A stretch of 64,000 nt of DNA, taken from assembly GCA_015075185.1 (NCBI GenBank), contig JABTUW010000006.1:496001-560000 (forward strand). The letters run 5' to 3'. The notes under the pieces were generated by a model. It made no database searches. It was not told where the DNA came from and saw nothing but the letters and a program-made list of their open reading frames with translations. Made by a program: the position numbers and the translations under genes. Every line of letters starts with the position of its first letter. Position 1 is the stretch's first letter. This document shows, in pieces, positions 50,277 through 58,900 of this stretch. Origin of the DNA: Anaerolineales bacterium. Its GTDB lineage: Bacteria > Chloroflexota > Anaerolineae > 4572-78 > J111.

Positions 50277-51488
50277 ATGGTGCCTCTCTTTGACTTCTCC
50301 CCCCGCGTGCTCACCGTAAGCGCGATTAATGCCTATATCCGCCACAAGCTGGAGGCCGATTTAACCCTGCAAGACCTGTGGCTGGAAGGGGAAATCTCCA
50401 ACTGGAAAGCGGCCACGTCGGGCCACATTTACTTTACCCTTAAGGACGCCGCGGCCAGTCTGCGCTGCGTCATCTGGCGCTCGCAGGCAAGCCAACTGGT
50501 TTACCTGCCCCAGCGGGAAGGCGAAGCGGTGCTGGCCCACGGCCGGGTTTCCGTTTACGAAGCCGGCGGCAACTATCAATTTTATGTGGACGATTTGCAG
50601 CCCGCCGGGCAGGGGGCGCTGGCGGCCCAGTTTGAACGGATTAAAGCCAAGCTGGCGGCGGAGGGTCTGTTTGACGCCGAGTTGAAAAAACCGCTGCCCG
50701 AATTTCCGCAGAAAATTGGGCTGGTCACTTCCCCTACGGGTGCGGCGCTGCGTGATATCCTCAACGTGCTGCGCCGGCGCTATCCCCTGGCCGAAGTCAA
50801 TTTAGCCCCGGCGCAGGTGCAGGGCGAGAGTGCCCCGCTGCAACTGATCGCCGCATTGGCTACGGTCGCGCAGCAGCAGGTTGACGTCATTATTCTGGCC
50901 CGGGGCGGCGGCAGCCTGGAGGATTTGTGGGCGTTTAACGATGAGCGTTTGGCGCGAGCGATAGCGGCCTGTCCCGTTCCCATCATTACCGGCATCGGCC
51001 ACGAGGTTGATTTCACTATCGCCGATTTTGTGGCCGACGTGCGCGCTCCCACCCCCTCTGCCGCCGCCGAACTGGTCACACCCGATAAAGTGGAACTCAA
51101 ACGGGTGATCTATGCTCAGCAGTTGGCTTTGATGGACGCCGCCCGGCAGCAGGTTGCCGCGGCCAGAGCCGATGTTACCCGGCAGCAGTGGGCTTTGGCC
51201 CGGATTTCGCCCCAGGCCGCTCTCAACAACTATCGCCAGCAGCTTGATGCCCTGGTCAATCGGGCGGGTCGAACGGTGCAGCACTATCTCTCACTCCAGC
51301 AGGAGCGAGTGACAACCTTATCGGCGCGCCTGGATACGCTCAATCCCCAGGCTACCCTGGCCCGTGGCTATGCCATTGTGCAAAAAGGGCAGCTTGTTGT
51401 TACCCAGACGGCTCAAGTGAGCCAGGACGATGAAATTGTGGTCAAGGTAAGCGACGGGGTGTTTGAAGCGATAGTAAGTAAAGCGTAA
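50277..51488 (+). CDS. xseA: Exodeoxyribonuclease VII large subunit
   Basis: 403 residues. N-terminal OB domain (VSAINAYIRHKLEADLTLQDLWLEGEISNW, GHIYFTLKD), catalytic region with LVTSPTGAALRDILNVLRRRYP, LARGGGSLEDLWAFNDE, and ITGIGHEVDFTIADFVADVRAPTPSAAAEL. A C-terminal coiled coil ends in RGYAIVQKG. With XseB it cuts single-stranded DNA from either end in repair. xseB is only 1.1 kb downstream, separated by an epimerase gene. Confidence 0.96.
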   Translation: MVPLFDFSPRVLTVSAINAYIRHKLEADLTLQDLWLEGEISNWKAATSGHIYFTLKDAAASLRCVIWRSQASQLVYLPQREGEAVLAHGRVSVYEAGGNYQFYVDDLQPAGQGALAAQFERIKAKLAAEGLFDAELKKPLPEFPQKIGLVTSPTGAALRDILNVLRRRYPLAEVNLAPAQVQGESAPLQLIAALATVAQQQVDVIILARGGGSLEDLWAFNDERLARAIAACPVPIITGIGHEVDFTIADFVADVRAPTPSAAAELVTPDKVELKRVIYAQQLALMDAARQQVAAARADVTRQQWALARISPQAALNNYRQQLDALVNRAGRTVQHYLSLQQERVTTLSARLDTLNPQATLARGYAIVQKGQLVVTQTAQVSQDDEIVVKVSDGVFEAIVSKA

Positions 51489-51519
51489 GGCATTAATTGC
51501 CTCAAATCATTACGCTTTA
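51479..51519 (+). terminator. Nested hairpin at the end of xseA
   Basis: TAAAGCGTAA (51479-51488) pairs with TTACGCTTTA (51510-51519), with GGCA/TGCC nested inside. It overlaps the stop codon and is followed by TGTTTTA. Confidence 0.5.
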
Positions 51520-51565
51520 TGTTTTAGTGAGTTGATTACTTGAGTATAAACCTGGAGAAACTACC

Positions 51566-52528
51566 TTGAAAATCCTAATCACAGGCAGCAGCGGGCAGGT
51601 CGGTACCAATCTGTGCTTGACCCTCCTGCAAAAAGGAAATCTGGTTGTCGGCGTTGACAAACGCCAGAATACCTGGACGGATCAAATCCCTACCCTGCAG
51701 CATAACCTGGCCGAGAGCATGCCCAACCCGGCAGAAATTGCTTCAATCCAGCCCGGATTTGATCGGCCCGATTTGGTGGTCCATCTGGCGGCTAATGCCA
51801 AGGTTCACGAATTGGTCAAAGACCCACGCCGCGCCCATGAAAATACGACAATTACCTTTCATGTGCTGGAGTACTGTCGCAGCCAGAACTTGCCCATCAT
51901 TTTTAGCAGTTCCAGAGAGGTCTATGGCCGCCCGACTCCGCCGCGAGTGGCTGAAGACACCACCGATGTTTTCCATATCCTCAGCCCCTACGCCGCCTAC
52001 AAAATGGCAGACGAAATGTTGGTTTATGCCTATGCTAACTGTTATGACCTCAAGTACCTGGTCTTTCGTCTGAGTAATGTCTATGGCCGCTATGACAACG
52101 ATATCGAGCGCATGACCCGGGTGCTGCATATTTTTGTTGACCAGATGCGCCGGGGCGAGCCGGTGACCATCTACGGCCGCAGCAAGATGATAGATTTCAC
52201 CTACGTAGACGACTGCATCAACGGCCTGATGCTGGGTATTGACAAATTGTTCACCGGCGAGGTGGTTAATGAAACCTTTAACCTCAGCTCCGGCAGCCCG
52301 GCGACCCTGGTCCAACTGGCCGAAACCATCGCCGCCAACCTGGGTGTCACCCCGACCATCATTGACCAGCCTATCCAGCCGGGTGAGATCAATTTCTACG
52401 CGGCCGATTTGACCAAGGCTAAAACAATGCTAGGCTACCAGCCACAGGTATCTTTTGCGGAGGGAATCAAGCGGGCGATTGAGTGGTCACTGGTGTGGGA
52501 AAAACGGCCGCAGACGACAGTCCGCTGA
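51566..52528 (+). CDS. NAD-dependent sugar-nucleotide epimerase/dehydratase
   Basis: About 320 residues from TTG 51566 with GGAGA 9 nt upstream. Rossmann motif ITGSSGQVGTNL near the start, VVHLAA, SSSREVYG (Ser), SPYAAYKMADE (YxxxK catalytic) and NVYGRYD. This is the extended SDR family such as UDP-glucose 4-epimerases and dTDP-glucose dehydratases, cytosolic. Substrate cannot be told. It separates xseA from xseB. Confidence 0.9.
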   Translation: MKILITGSSGQVGTNLCLTLLQKGNLVVGVDKRQNTWTDQIPTLQHNLAESMPNPAEIASIQPGFDRPDLVVHLAANAKVHELVKDPRRAHENTTITFHVLEYCRSQNLPIIFSSSREVYGRPTPPRVAEDTTDVFHILSPYAAYKMADEMLVYAYANCYDLKYLVFRLSNVYGRYDNDIERMTRVLHIFVDQMRRGEPVTIYGRSKMIDFTYVDDCINGLMLGIDKLFTGEVVNETFNLSSGSPATLVQLAETIAANLGVTPTIIDQPIQPGEINFYAADLTKAKTMLGYQPQVSFAEGIKRAIEWSLVWEKRPQTTVR

Positions 52529-52557
52529 CCGCTGCATCGTTGAGCGGTCTGCTGTCG
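52516..52557. repeat. Small imperfect inverted repeat with CCGCTGA units
   Basis: CGACAG...CCGCTGACCGCTG faces GAGCGGTC...CTGTCG. Period-7 units (CCGCTGA, CCGCTGC) put it with the heptamer arrays. It overlaps the epimerase stop region upstream of xseB. Confidence 0.5.
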
Positions 52558-52584
52558 GTGGTCATACCTTAAGGGAAATATTTT

Positions 52585-52821
52585 ATGAATAAAAAGAGTG
52601 AACCCACCCTCGAAACACTGAGCTTTGAACAAGCCTACCGTGAATTGGAAGAAACCGTGCAGAAATTGGAGGTTGGCAATTTGCCGCTGGAAGAAGCCCT
52701 GGCGCTCTATCAGCGCGGCATGGTCCTGGCTCAGTACTGCAACCGGCAGTTAGACAGCGCCGAGTTGCGCATCAAAACTCTGGCCCCCTCCGGCGAATGG
52801 GTGGATTTTGATGAGGCATAG
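52585..52821 (+). CDS. xseB: Exodeoxyribonuclease VII small subunit
   Basis: 78 residues. The core SFEQAYRELEETVQKLEVGNLPLEEALALYQRGMVLAQYCNRQLDSAELRI is the XseB pattern. It binds the C-terminal helix of XseA in an excess of small subunits. AGGGAA precedes ATG 52585. Confidence 0.95.
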   Translation: MNKKSEPTLETLSFEQAYRELEETVQKLEVGNLPLEEALALYQRGMVLAQYCNRQLDSAELRIKTLAPSGEWVDFDEA

Positions 52822-52909
52822 ACACGGTGCTGTGACTTTGACAGCCTCTTTAACCCCACGTATACTCCAAATTTGATCTAGATTTGCATTATCAGTAAGG
52901 ACAACGTTA

Positions 52910-53962
52910 GTGAAGTCAAAAGTGCGGGCCTTGGCTCGCTATTGGTTTGTTGCTCCCTTGTTATTCGTCGTTGTGGGCCTCCAAATGGGCCTCGGCTTGG
53001 TTGCCGGTAATCAAGGGTCTGCCTCTTCCAGCCTCCTCGTCTCCCCAACCCTCACCCGCCGCCCCACCTTTACCTCGACCCCGGTCCCTACCTTTACCCC
53101 TAGCCCTAGCTCGACCCCCAGCCCCACCTCGACCTTTACTCCCAGCCCCACGCGCACTCCCACCTCCACTGAGACACCTACTGGCACCCTCACCCCAACG
53201 GAGCCTCCTTTGCCTTCGGCTACACCCACCAGCACCGACACCCCCACCCCGGAGCCAACCCCCACCGCCAAAGGCTTGACCCTGCGAGTGCCAATTCTGA
53301 TGTACCATTATCTCTCCGTCCCGCCTGCCGGCGCCGATGTTATTCGGCGCGATCTGTCCGTCACGCCCGACCAATTTGAAGCCCAGTTGGCTTACTTGCG
53401 CCAGGAAGGCTATGAAACTATTTCCCTGGAGCAGCTATCCTTCGCCCTCAGCGAAAAAACGGCTCTTCCGTCCAAGCCCATTATTCTTACTTTTGATGAC
53501 GGTTATCGCGACCATTATGAGCACGCTTTTCCCCTGCTGCGCAAATACAGTTATGTAGCCACTTTTTTTGTCTTTACCCAACCCATTGACGAGAACAATG
53601 TAGATTATCTCTCCTGGGACATGGTTAAGGAAATGCATCAAGCCGGGATGGAGTTCGGTTCGCATAGCTACCGCCACTCCGATTTGACCGGCAAAGATGT
53701 GGACTTCCTGGTCTATGAAATCCTCGGCTCCAAAGAAGCTATTGAAGAACGGATTGGCGAGCCGGTTCGCTTTTTCTGTTACCCGTCCGGTCGCTACGAC
53801 GAACTGACCATCAAGGTATTGGAGTCGGCCAATTTTTGGGGGGCGGTCACAACCCAGTGGGGTCTTGAGCAATCCTTTAACGACCGGTTCGAACTCAAAC
53901 GCATTCGTATGCGTGGCAATGATACCGCCGCAGATTTGGCGGCCAAGTTAGCCCTGTTTTGA
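52910..53962 (+). CDS. Membrane-anchored polysaccharide deacetylase (NodB-like)
   Basis: 350 residues from GTG 52910, AAGG upstream. An N-terminal hydrophobic anchor (WFVAPLLFVVVGLQMGLGLVAG), a Ser/Thr/Pro stalk to ~115, then a NodB domain: TFDDGYRDHYEHAFPLL (metal Asp), FGSHSYRHSDLTG (zinc His-x3-His), and RFFCYPSGRYDEL. It removes acetyl from GlcNAc-type polymers outside the cell. It belongs with the envelope genes of this half of the window. Confidence 0.92.
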   Translation: MKSKVRALARYWFVAPLLFVVVGLQMGLGLVAGNQGSASSSLLVSPTLTRRPTFTSTPVPTFTPSPSSTPSPTSTFTPSPTRTPTSTETPTGTLTPTEPPLPSATPTSTDTPTPEPTPTAKGLTLRVPILMYHYLSVPPAGADVIRRDLSVTPDQFEAQLAYLRQEGYETISLEQLSFALSEKTALPSKPIILTFDDGYRDHYEHAFPLLRKYSYVATFFVFTQPIDENNVDYLSWDMVKEMHQAGMEFGSHSYRHSDLTGKDVDFLVYEILGSKEAIEERIGEPVRFFCYPSGRYDELTIKVLESANFWGAVTTQWGLEQSFNDRFELKRIRMRGNDTAADLAAKLALF

Positions 53963-54080
53963 TCTTTTAGCCTCCGCAAGACCTCCATCGCTGCTTCACA
54001 ATTGGTTCACAATCGAGCGTTATACTCCTGTTCACAAAGTTGAAAAATAAAATTCCTATCGGAGTGAAAGGAGAACAACC

Positions 54081-54485
54081 GTGAATAGGAGAATTGTTTT
54101 AGGCGTTTTGTTGGCGCTGGTCTTGATCGCCGGCGTGGCGAGTTTGGGCGTAGTTGCTTATAATGCCGGGGTCGCCCAGGGGTTGGCTGAGAGCGGCAAG
54201 CTGGCTGCACTTACGCCAGAAGAAGGAGCCAGGTTGTACCCATACTACGGCGGACCGTTCTGGCATCCCCGGCCGTTCGGCTTTGGGTTTTTTGGCTGCT
54301 TCGGGCCGCTGTTGTTCATTCTGCTCGTCTTTTTGCTGGTGCGCGCGCTGGTCTGGGGCGGGCCGTGGGGCCACCACTGGCGGCATGGCCCCTGGGATAG
54401 GGGTATCCCGCCTATGTTTGACGAGTGGCATCGCCAGGCCCATAGCCAGGGCGCAGAACAAACCCCGCCGCCATCGGGAAGCTGA
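54081..54485 (+). CDS. Small His/Pro/Gly-rich membrane protein
   Basis: 134 residues from GTG 54081 with AAAGGAG upstream. Two helices (LGVLLALVLIAGVASLGVVAY and FGPLLFILLVFLLVRALVWGG) flank a Phe/Pro/Gly stretch; the tail is rich in His and Trp (WGHHWRHGPWDRG). Similar short proteins stand beside OmpR-type two-component genes, as here within 1 kb. A metal role is possible but unproven. Confidence 0.75.
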   Translation: MNRRIVLGVLLALVLIAGVASLGVVAYNAGVAQGLAESGKLAALTPEEGARLYPYYGGPFWHPRPFGFGFFGCFGPLLFILLVFLLVRALVWGGPWGHHWRHGPWDRGIPPMFDEWHRQAHSQGAEQTPPPSGS

Positions 54486-54546
54486 GGGATTGACAGGCCA
54501 AACAGGAGGGGACAAACGTCAAGTATAGTCCTCCAGAAAAGTTCTC

Positions 54547-54612
54547 GCCGGGATTAGGGGATGGGGGGATGAAAATTAAAGAGAAAAATCCCCTAATCTC
54601 CTAATCCCGGCC
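54547..54612. repeat. Inverted repeat, GCCGGGATTAGGGGAT family (copy 2)
   Basis: The left arm starts GCCGGGATTAGGGGAT (54547-54562), identical to copy 1 at 22225. The right arm, AATCCCCTAATCTCCTAATC then CCGGCC, repeats every 8 bp. An A-rich spacer separates the arms. Confidence 0.82.
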
Positions 54613-54683
54613 AAATTGATTGGGAAAAACTTTCCTGGATACTTATATCAGGCGTTTCTCCCCTAAAAAAGGGATTTATCACT

Positions 54684-55271
54684 ATGAAAATGACCACACT
54701 TGAAAAAAAGTTTGTTAATCGAAAACAAAAAGGTGAGTATAATATCGCCAGGGTTCGCGACTGTTTCAACCATCTTGACCTTGGTCATATCTATCGTGGG
54801 CTTGAATTGGGCTGTGGCATTGGGGCTGTCTCCGCTTTTCTTGCCAATGAGTATAACATGAACATCACGGGTACAGATTTTGATGCGGAGCAAGTAGAAC
54901 TCGCCCGCTCTTTGCACCCTGAAACTGATCTTCTCCACTACCGGGTGGAAGATGCCTCCCGTCTTACCTTTCCGGCCCATACCTTTGATCTGGTTATCGC
55001 TCAAAATGTATTTCACCACATTCCTGAGTGGGAAAAAGCAGTTCAAGAAGTTGCCAGGGTCCTCAGCAGCGGCGGTTACTTCATTTGGTTTGATCTGGCC
55101 GTTCCGGGATTAATAAAGAAGGTGTTAAAACCTGCCGCCAGGCACAGCGGCCTATATACGCTCGCCGAGGTCCGCAGTGAATTTTTGAGGTGTGGCTTTA
55201 CCCAATTATATTACGACCGAATCCCGCATGGCCCCTTTAGCCACCATCATTTAATCCTGCAAAAGTCATGA
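54684..55271 (+). CDS. Class I SAM-dependent methyltransferase
   Basis: 195 residues, a Methyltransf_11-like fold: motif I GLELGCGIGAVSAFL, motif II TGTDFDAEQVELAR, post-I LVIAQNVFHHIPEWEKA, and SSGGYFIWFDL. It transfers methyl from SAM to an unknown small molecule. It is 9 bp upstream of the response regulator gene and may share its transcript. Confidence 0.88.
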   Translation: MKMTTLEKKFVNRKQKGEYNIARVRDCFNHLDLGHIYRGLELGCGIGAVSAFLANEYNMNITGTDFDAEQVELARSLHPETDLLHYRVEDASRLTFPAHTFDLVIAQNVFHHIPEWEKAVQEVARVLSSGGYFIWFDLAVPGLIKKVLKPAARHSGLYTLAEVRSEFLRCGFTQLYYDRIPHGPFSHHHLILQKS

Positions 55272-55280
55272 TCCATTACA

Positions 55281-55964
55281 GTGATGAAAACCATTCTCGT
55301 TGTTGATGACGAAGTAAAAATTCTTCAACTCGCCCGCGATTACCTGGAACACGCCGGCTGTATCGTGCTGACCGCCGAAACTGGCAAAGCTGCCCTGGCC
55401 GTGGCTCGTGCGGAGAAGCCCAATTTAATCGTTTTGGATTTGGGCTTACCCGACATGGACGGCCTCGACGTAACCCGCGCCCTGCGTAAAGAGTCAAACG
55501 TGCCCATTATTATGCTGACCGCGCGGGGCGAAGAGTCGGATAAGCTGGTCGGCCTGGAATTGGGCGCGGACGACTATCTGACCAAACCCTTCAGTCCCAA
55601 GGAACTAATTGCCCGTATCCGGGCAGTGCTGCGCCGGGCTGAAGCCACGCCCGTGACGGAAGAATTGATCCGCATTGGCCAGATAACGCTTGATGTGCCG
55701 CGCATGCGGGTAACTTTAGACGACCACCTGATCGAGTTGACCCCGACAGAGTTTGAGCTGCTTGCCGCGCTAGCCCGCCAGCCGGGGCGCATCTTCACCC
55801 GTTCGCAACTGCTTGATGCTGTTCATGGCGTCGCCTTTGAGTCATACGAGCGGGCCATTGACGCGCACATCAAAAATATTCGCCGTAAACTGGAGCCGGA
55901 CCCGCGCGAACCGCGTTATATCTTGACGGTCTACGGAGTTGGGTATAAATTTGCCGATGAATAG
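55281..55964 (+). CDS. OmpR-family response regulator
   Basis: 227 residues, start GTG 55281 or ATG 55284. Receiver: ILVVDDE, phospho-acceptor LIVLDLGLPDMDG, IIMLTARGEE, YLTKPFSPKEL. Winged-helix output: LTPTEFELLAALARQPGRIFTRSQLLDAV, then RAIDAHIKNIRRKLEPDP. It binds DNA when phosphorylated by the kinase in the next gene. Confidence 0.95.
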   Translation: MMKTILVVDDEVKILQLARDYLEHAGCIVLTAETGKAALAVARAEKPNLIVLDLGLPDMDGLDVTRALRKESNVPIIMLTARGEESDKLVGLELGADDYLTKPFSPKELIARIRAVLRRAEATPVTEELIRIGQITLDVPRMRVTLDDHLIELTPTEFELLAALARQPGRIFTRSQLLDAVHGVAFESYERAIDAHIKNIRRKLEPDPREPRYILTVYGVGYKFADE

Positions 55965-56022
55965 AACAGGTGCGAGGCAATTGCGAAGCGCGTCGCACCT
56001 GAATAATAACGATGAGTAGCTG

Positions 56023-57135
56023 ATGCCGCCTCACTTTCGCCCCCGCCGCCGTCCGCCCTGGTGGCCCGATGATGAGCCATGGCCACCGCATGGACCGCCC
56101 TGGCGTAGAAACCGCCGCGTTTTCTTGTGGAAAATCATCGGCCTGTTCGTGATTCTGGCTATCCTCGCCGCCGGAGTTGGCGCTTTCACCTCTTGGCTTA
56201 CCTTCGTCGGTTCAACGAGGCCGGATACCTGGCATGGCCCGCCGCCTTTCCTCTTTTGTGGCGGTTTTGTGATCGCCCTGGTGGGCCTGGTGCTGCTGGC
56301 GCGGCTGCTCCAGCGGGTGACCACGCCGATTGGCGAGCTGATGGAGGCAGTCGGGCGGGTGGAAAATGGGGATTACTCTACTCGTCTGGTCGAACGCGGC
56401 CCCTACGAGGTCCGCGCCCTGCTGCGGGCCTTCAATGCCATGGTTGAACACTTGCAACTGAACGAGACCCAGCGCCGCAATCTGCTGGCCGATGTGACCC
56501 ACGAACTGCGCACGCCGCTGACCGTGATTCAAGGCAATCTTGAAGGACTGCTTGATGGCGTCTATCCGCGCGATGATGCTCATCTCAAGCCGATCCTGGA
56601 AGACACGCACGTGCTGGCCCGGCTCATTGACGACCTGCGCACCTTAGCTTTGGCGGAAAGCGGTGCGCTGCATCTTCATCGTGAGCCGACCGATTTGAGC
56701 GTCCTCGCCGGCGAGACCATCGCTTCATTTCGTGCCCAGGCCGAAGCAGCGGGCGTTGAATTGAGCGCCACCATCGCTGACGATGTGCCCTTGTTAGAAA
56801 TAGACCCCGTCCGCATCCGTGAGGTGCTGGCGAATTTGATCGCCAACGCGCTGCGCCATACACCTTCCGGCGGACGGGTCCAGGTGACAGGTCAACTCGA
56901 CGCCGGTGAGCAGCAAGTGACAGTTGCCGTCGGTGACACCGGGACGGGCATTTCCCCGGAAGTCCTCCCTTACATTTTTGATCGCTTTTATAAAGCGGGC
57001 AATTCGCGGGGAACCGGCCTGGGATTAGCCATCGCCAAGAATCTCGTCACTGCTCACGGCGGTGAAATCTCGGCCCAAAGCGATGGCCAGGGGACAACCA
57101 TCCGCTTCAGCCTGCCTTTGAGTGTTGATGCATGA
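56023..57135 (+). CDS. HAMP histidine kinase, partner of the OmpR regulator
   Basis: 370 residues. N-terminus rich in Pro, Arg and Trp, two helices (~38-58 and ~80-100), HAMP (~105-155), HisKA with LLADVTHELRTPLTVIQGNLE, HATPase with NLIANALRHTP, VGDTGTGISPEV and RGTGLGLAIAKNLV. The extracytoplasmic loop is short. Overlaps the following gene by ATGA. Its signal is unknown. Confidence 0.93.
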   Translation: MPPHFRPRRRPPWWPDDEPWPPHGPPWRRNRRVFLWKIIGLFVILAILAAGVGAFTSWLTFVGSTRPDTWHGPPPFLFCGGFVIALVGLVLLARLLQRVTTPIGELMEAVGRVENGDYSTRLVERGPYEVRALLRAFNAMVEHLQLNETQRRNLLADVTHELRTPLTVIQGNLEGLLDGVYPRDDAHLKPILEDTHVLARLIDDLRTLALAESGALHLHREPTDLSVLAGETIASFRAQAEAAGVELSATIADDVPLLEIDPVRIREVLANLIANALRHTPSGGRVQVTGQLDAGEQQVTVAVGDTGTGISPEVLPYIFDRFYKAGNSRGTGLGLAIAKNLVTAHGGEISAQSDGQGTTIRFSLPLSVDA

Positions 57136-58898
57136 CTTTTGATACTTTCTCTACTGCCGCCATGGCCAGCGAGCTGCGTAATACAATTTTGGGGGGCCGC
57201 GTCCAGCGTGTGACGCAGATTAACTCCCTGACCTACGGTCTCGAAATCTACGTCCACCCGGTCCGGCACTATCTGCTTCTTTCCGCTGAACCCCAGGCGC
57301 CGCGCCTGTTTCTGAGCAGCCAGAAGGTGCGGCGCGGCGCGGGCCACGAAACGCCGCTCATGCTGGTTCTGCGCAAATATATGCACGGCGCTCGGCTGGC
57401 CGCTGTTGACCAGCCGGCCTATGAACGCCTGCTTTACTTCAGCTTTGTCAGCCCGGTTGGCTCGACCATCCTGGCTATTGAACTGCTCGGAACCCGCAGT
57501 AACCTCCTTCTCCTGGACCTCGACCAGACGATTCTGGGGGTTGCTCGTCTCACCAAACCAGTCTCCTCCGCTCCCCTGCCCCCCCTTCGACAAGCTCAGG
57601 ACGCAGACCGCTCCTCTGCTGCTGTTTCTCACCGCACTCTCCTCCCAGGCCAACTTTACGAACCGCCTCCCCCCCAACTCAAGCTGGCCCCCGCCGAGTT
57701 GACCGAATTTGCCTTGCGCCAGGAACTGGCCGAAGCCTCCCCGCAGTTGAGTTTAACCCGCCTGCTGACCGAAACCGTGACCGGAGTCAGCCCGCTGCTG
57801 GCCCGCGAAATTGTTTATCGGGCCACTGGCAGCATCGAAACCACAGTCAGTGAGCTTTCTCTCCTGACTCCCCTGCTGACTGCCTTCCACGCTCTGTTCG
57901 ACCATCTGGCCCAGGAGCAGTGGCAGCCGACGTTAGCCCTGGATGAGGAGGACCGGCCTTTAGCCTTCGCGCCCTATCCCCTGCAGCACTTGCCCCAGGC
58001 TCAACCTTATGAGACCCTTTCCGCCGCCGTTGAAATCTACTTTATGGAGGCTGCTTCCGGCTATGCCGCCGCCAAAGCGCCCCTGTTCCAGGCCATCACC
58101 GATGCCCGCCAGAAACTGGCCCGCCGCCGGGAGCGTCTGGCCGAGGATGCAGCGGCGCAAGCCGACCCGAACGCGCTCAAGGAAAAAGGCGAAGCTATTC
58201 TGGCCTTTGCCCATCAAATCAAACCCGGCCAAAAGGAGCTGGTCGCGCCCTTTGGAGAACGCCAGCTTAAAGTGGCTCTTGACCCGGCTCTTTCTGCCAG
58301 CGAAAACGCCCAGGAATACTTTAGCCGCTATCGTAAAGCCCTCCGCGCTGGCGGCGAGATTCCGGCGCAACTGGAAAAAATAACGCTGGAAGAGAACTAC
58401 CTGGAACAGTTGGAACAAGATCTGCTGATGGCCGAGAACCGGCCGGAGATTGACGCCGTGGCCGAGGAATTAGCTGCTGCCGGTTTTCGCCCGTTGGCCC
58501 GCCGCGAAAAACAGCAAAAAAAGAACGCGACCCGTTACCTGCGCCTGACTGCCCCGGATGGGGCGACCGTCTGGGTTGGGAAAAATGCTCTCCAAAATGC
58601 CCACCTCACCTTCAATCGCGCCGCCGCCGATGATTTGTGGCTGCACGCCCGTAATGTGCCCGGCGCGCACGTGGTCATCCCCACCGCTCAGGGGTTGCCC
58701 TCCGAGGCGGATGTCTTCTGGGCCGCCGCCGTCGCCGCCTATTACTCTCGCGCCCGGAATGATACCAGCGCCGAGGTGGATGTCACCCTCAAGAAGTATG
58801 TCCGGGCCATCAAGGGCGCGGCTCCGGGGCTGGTAACTTACCGCAATGAGTCTACGCTGCGAGTCGCGCCGGAAGCACCGGAGGTAGATGTAGGTTAA
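57132..58898 (+). CDS. rqcH: RqcH / NFACT-family ribosome quality control protein
   Basis: 588 residues. NFACT-N opens with FDTFSTAAMASELRNTILGGRVQRV. NFACT-C/R part includes WLHARNVPGAHVVIP, YYSRARNDTSAEVDVTLKKYV. RqcH binds the obstructed 50S subunit and recruits tRNA-Ala to add Ala tails to stalled chains. Residues ~143-166 (SSAPLPPLRQAQDADRSSAA and a little more) are extra between RLTKPV and LLPGQLYEPPPPQ and come from a dispersed repeat (CGACAAGCTCAGG at 57588-57600). Overlaps the kinase gene by 4 nt. Confidence 0.9.
   Translation: MTFDTFSTAAMASELRNTILGGRVQRVTQINSLTYGLEIYVHPVRHYLLLSAEPQAPRLFLSSQKVRRGAGHETPLMLVLRKYMHGARLAAVDQPAYERLLYFSFVSPVGSTILAIELLGTRSNLLLLDLDQTILGVARLTKPVSSAPLPPLRQAQDADRSSAAVSHRTLLPGQLYEPPPPQLKLAPAELTEFALRQELAEASPQLSLTRLLTETVTGVSPLLAREIVYRATGSIETTVSELSLLTPLLTAFHALFDHLAQEQWQPTLALDEEDRPLAFAPYPLQHLPQAQPYETLSAAVEIYFMEAASGYAAAKAPLFQAITDARQKLARRRERLAEDAAAQADPNALKEKGEAILAFAHQIKPGQKELVAPFGERQLKVALDPALSASENAQEYFSRYRKALRAGGEIPAQLEKITLEENYLEQLEQDLLMAENRPEIDAVAEELAAAGFRPLARREKQQKKNATRYLRLTAPDGATVWVGKNALQNAHLTFNRAAADDLWLHARNVPGAHVVIPTAQGLPSEADVFWAAAVAAYYSRARNDTSAEVDVTLKKYVRAIKGAAPGLVTYRNESTLRVAPEAPEVDVG
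57588..57600. repeat. Shared 13-mer CGACAAGCTCAGG (in rqcH)
   Basis: The complement CCTGAGCTTGTCG occurs at 61871-61883 in the E2 gene linker. The TTCGACAAGCTCAGG core is a repeat I have seen in many genomes. Confidence 0.6.
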
Positions 58899-58900
58899 AG

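Noticed and set aside
53011..53271. Minus-strand Val/Gly-rich 86-codon frame
   Set aside because: Antisense shadow of the Thr/Pro stalk of the polysaccharide deacetylase.
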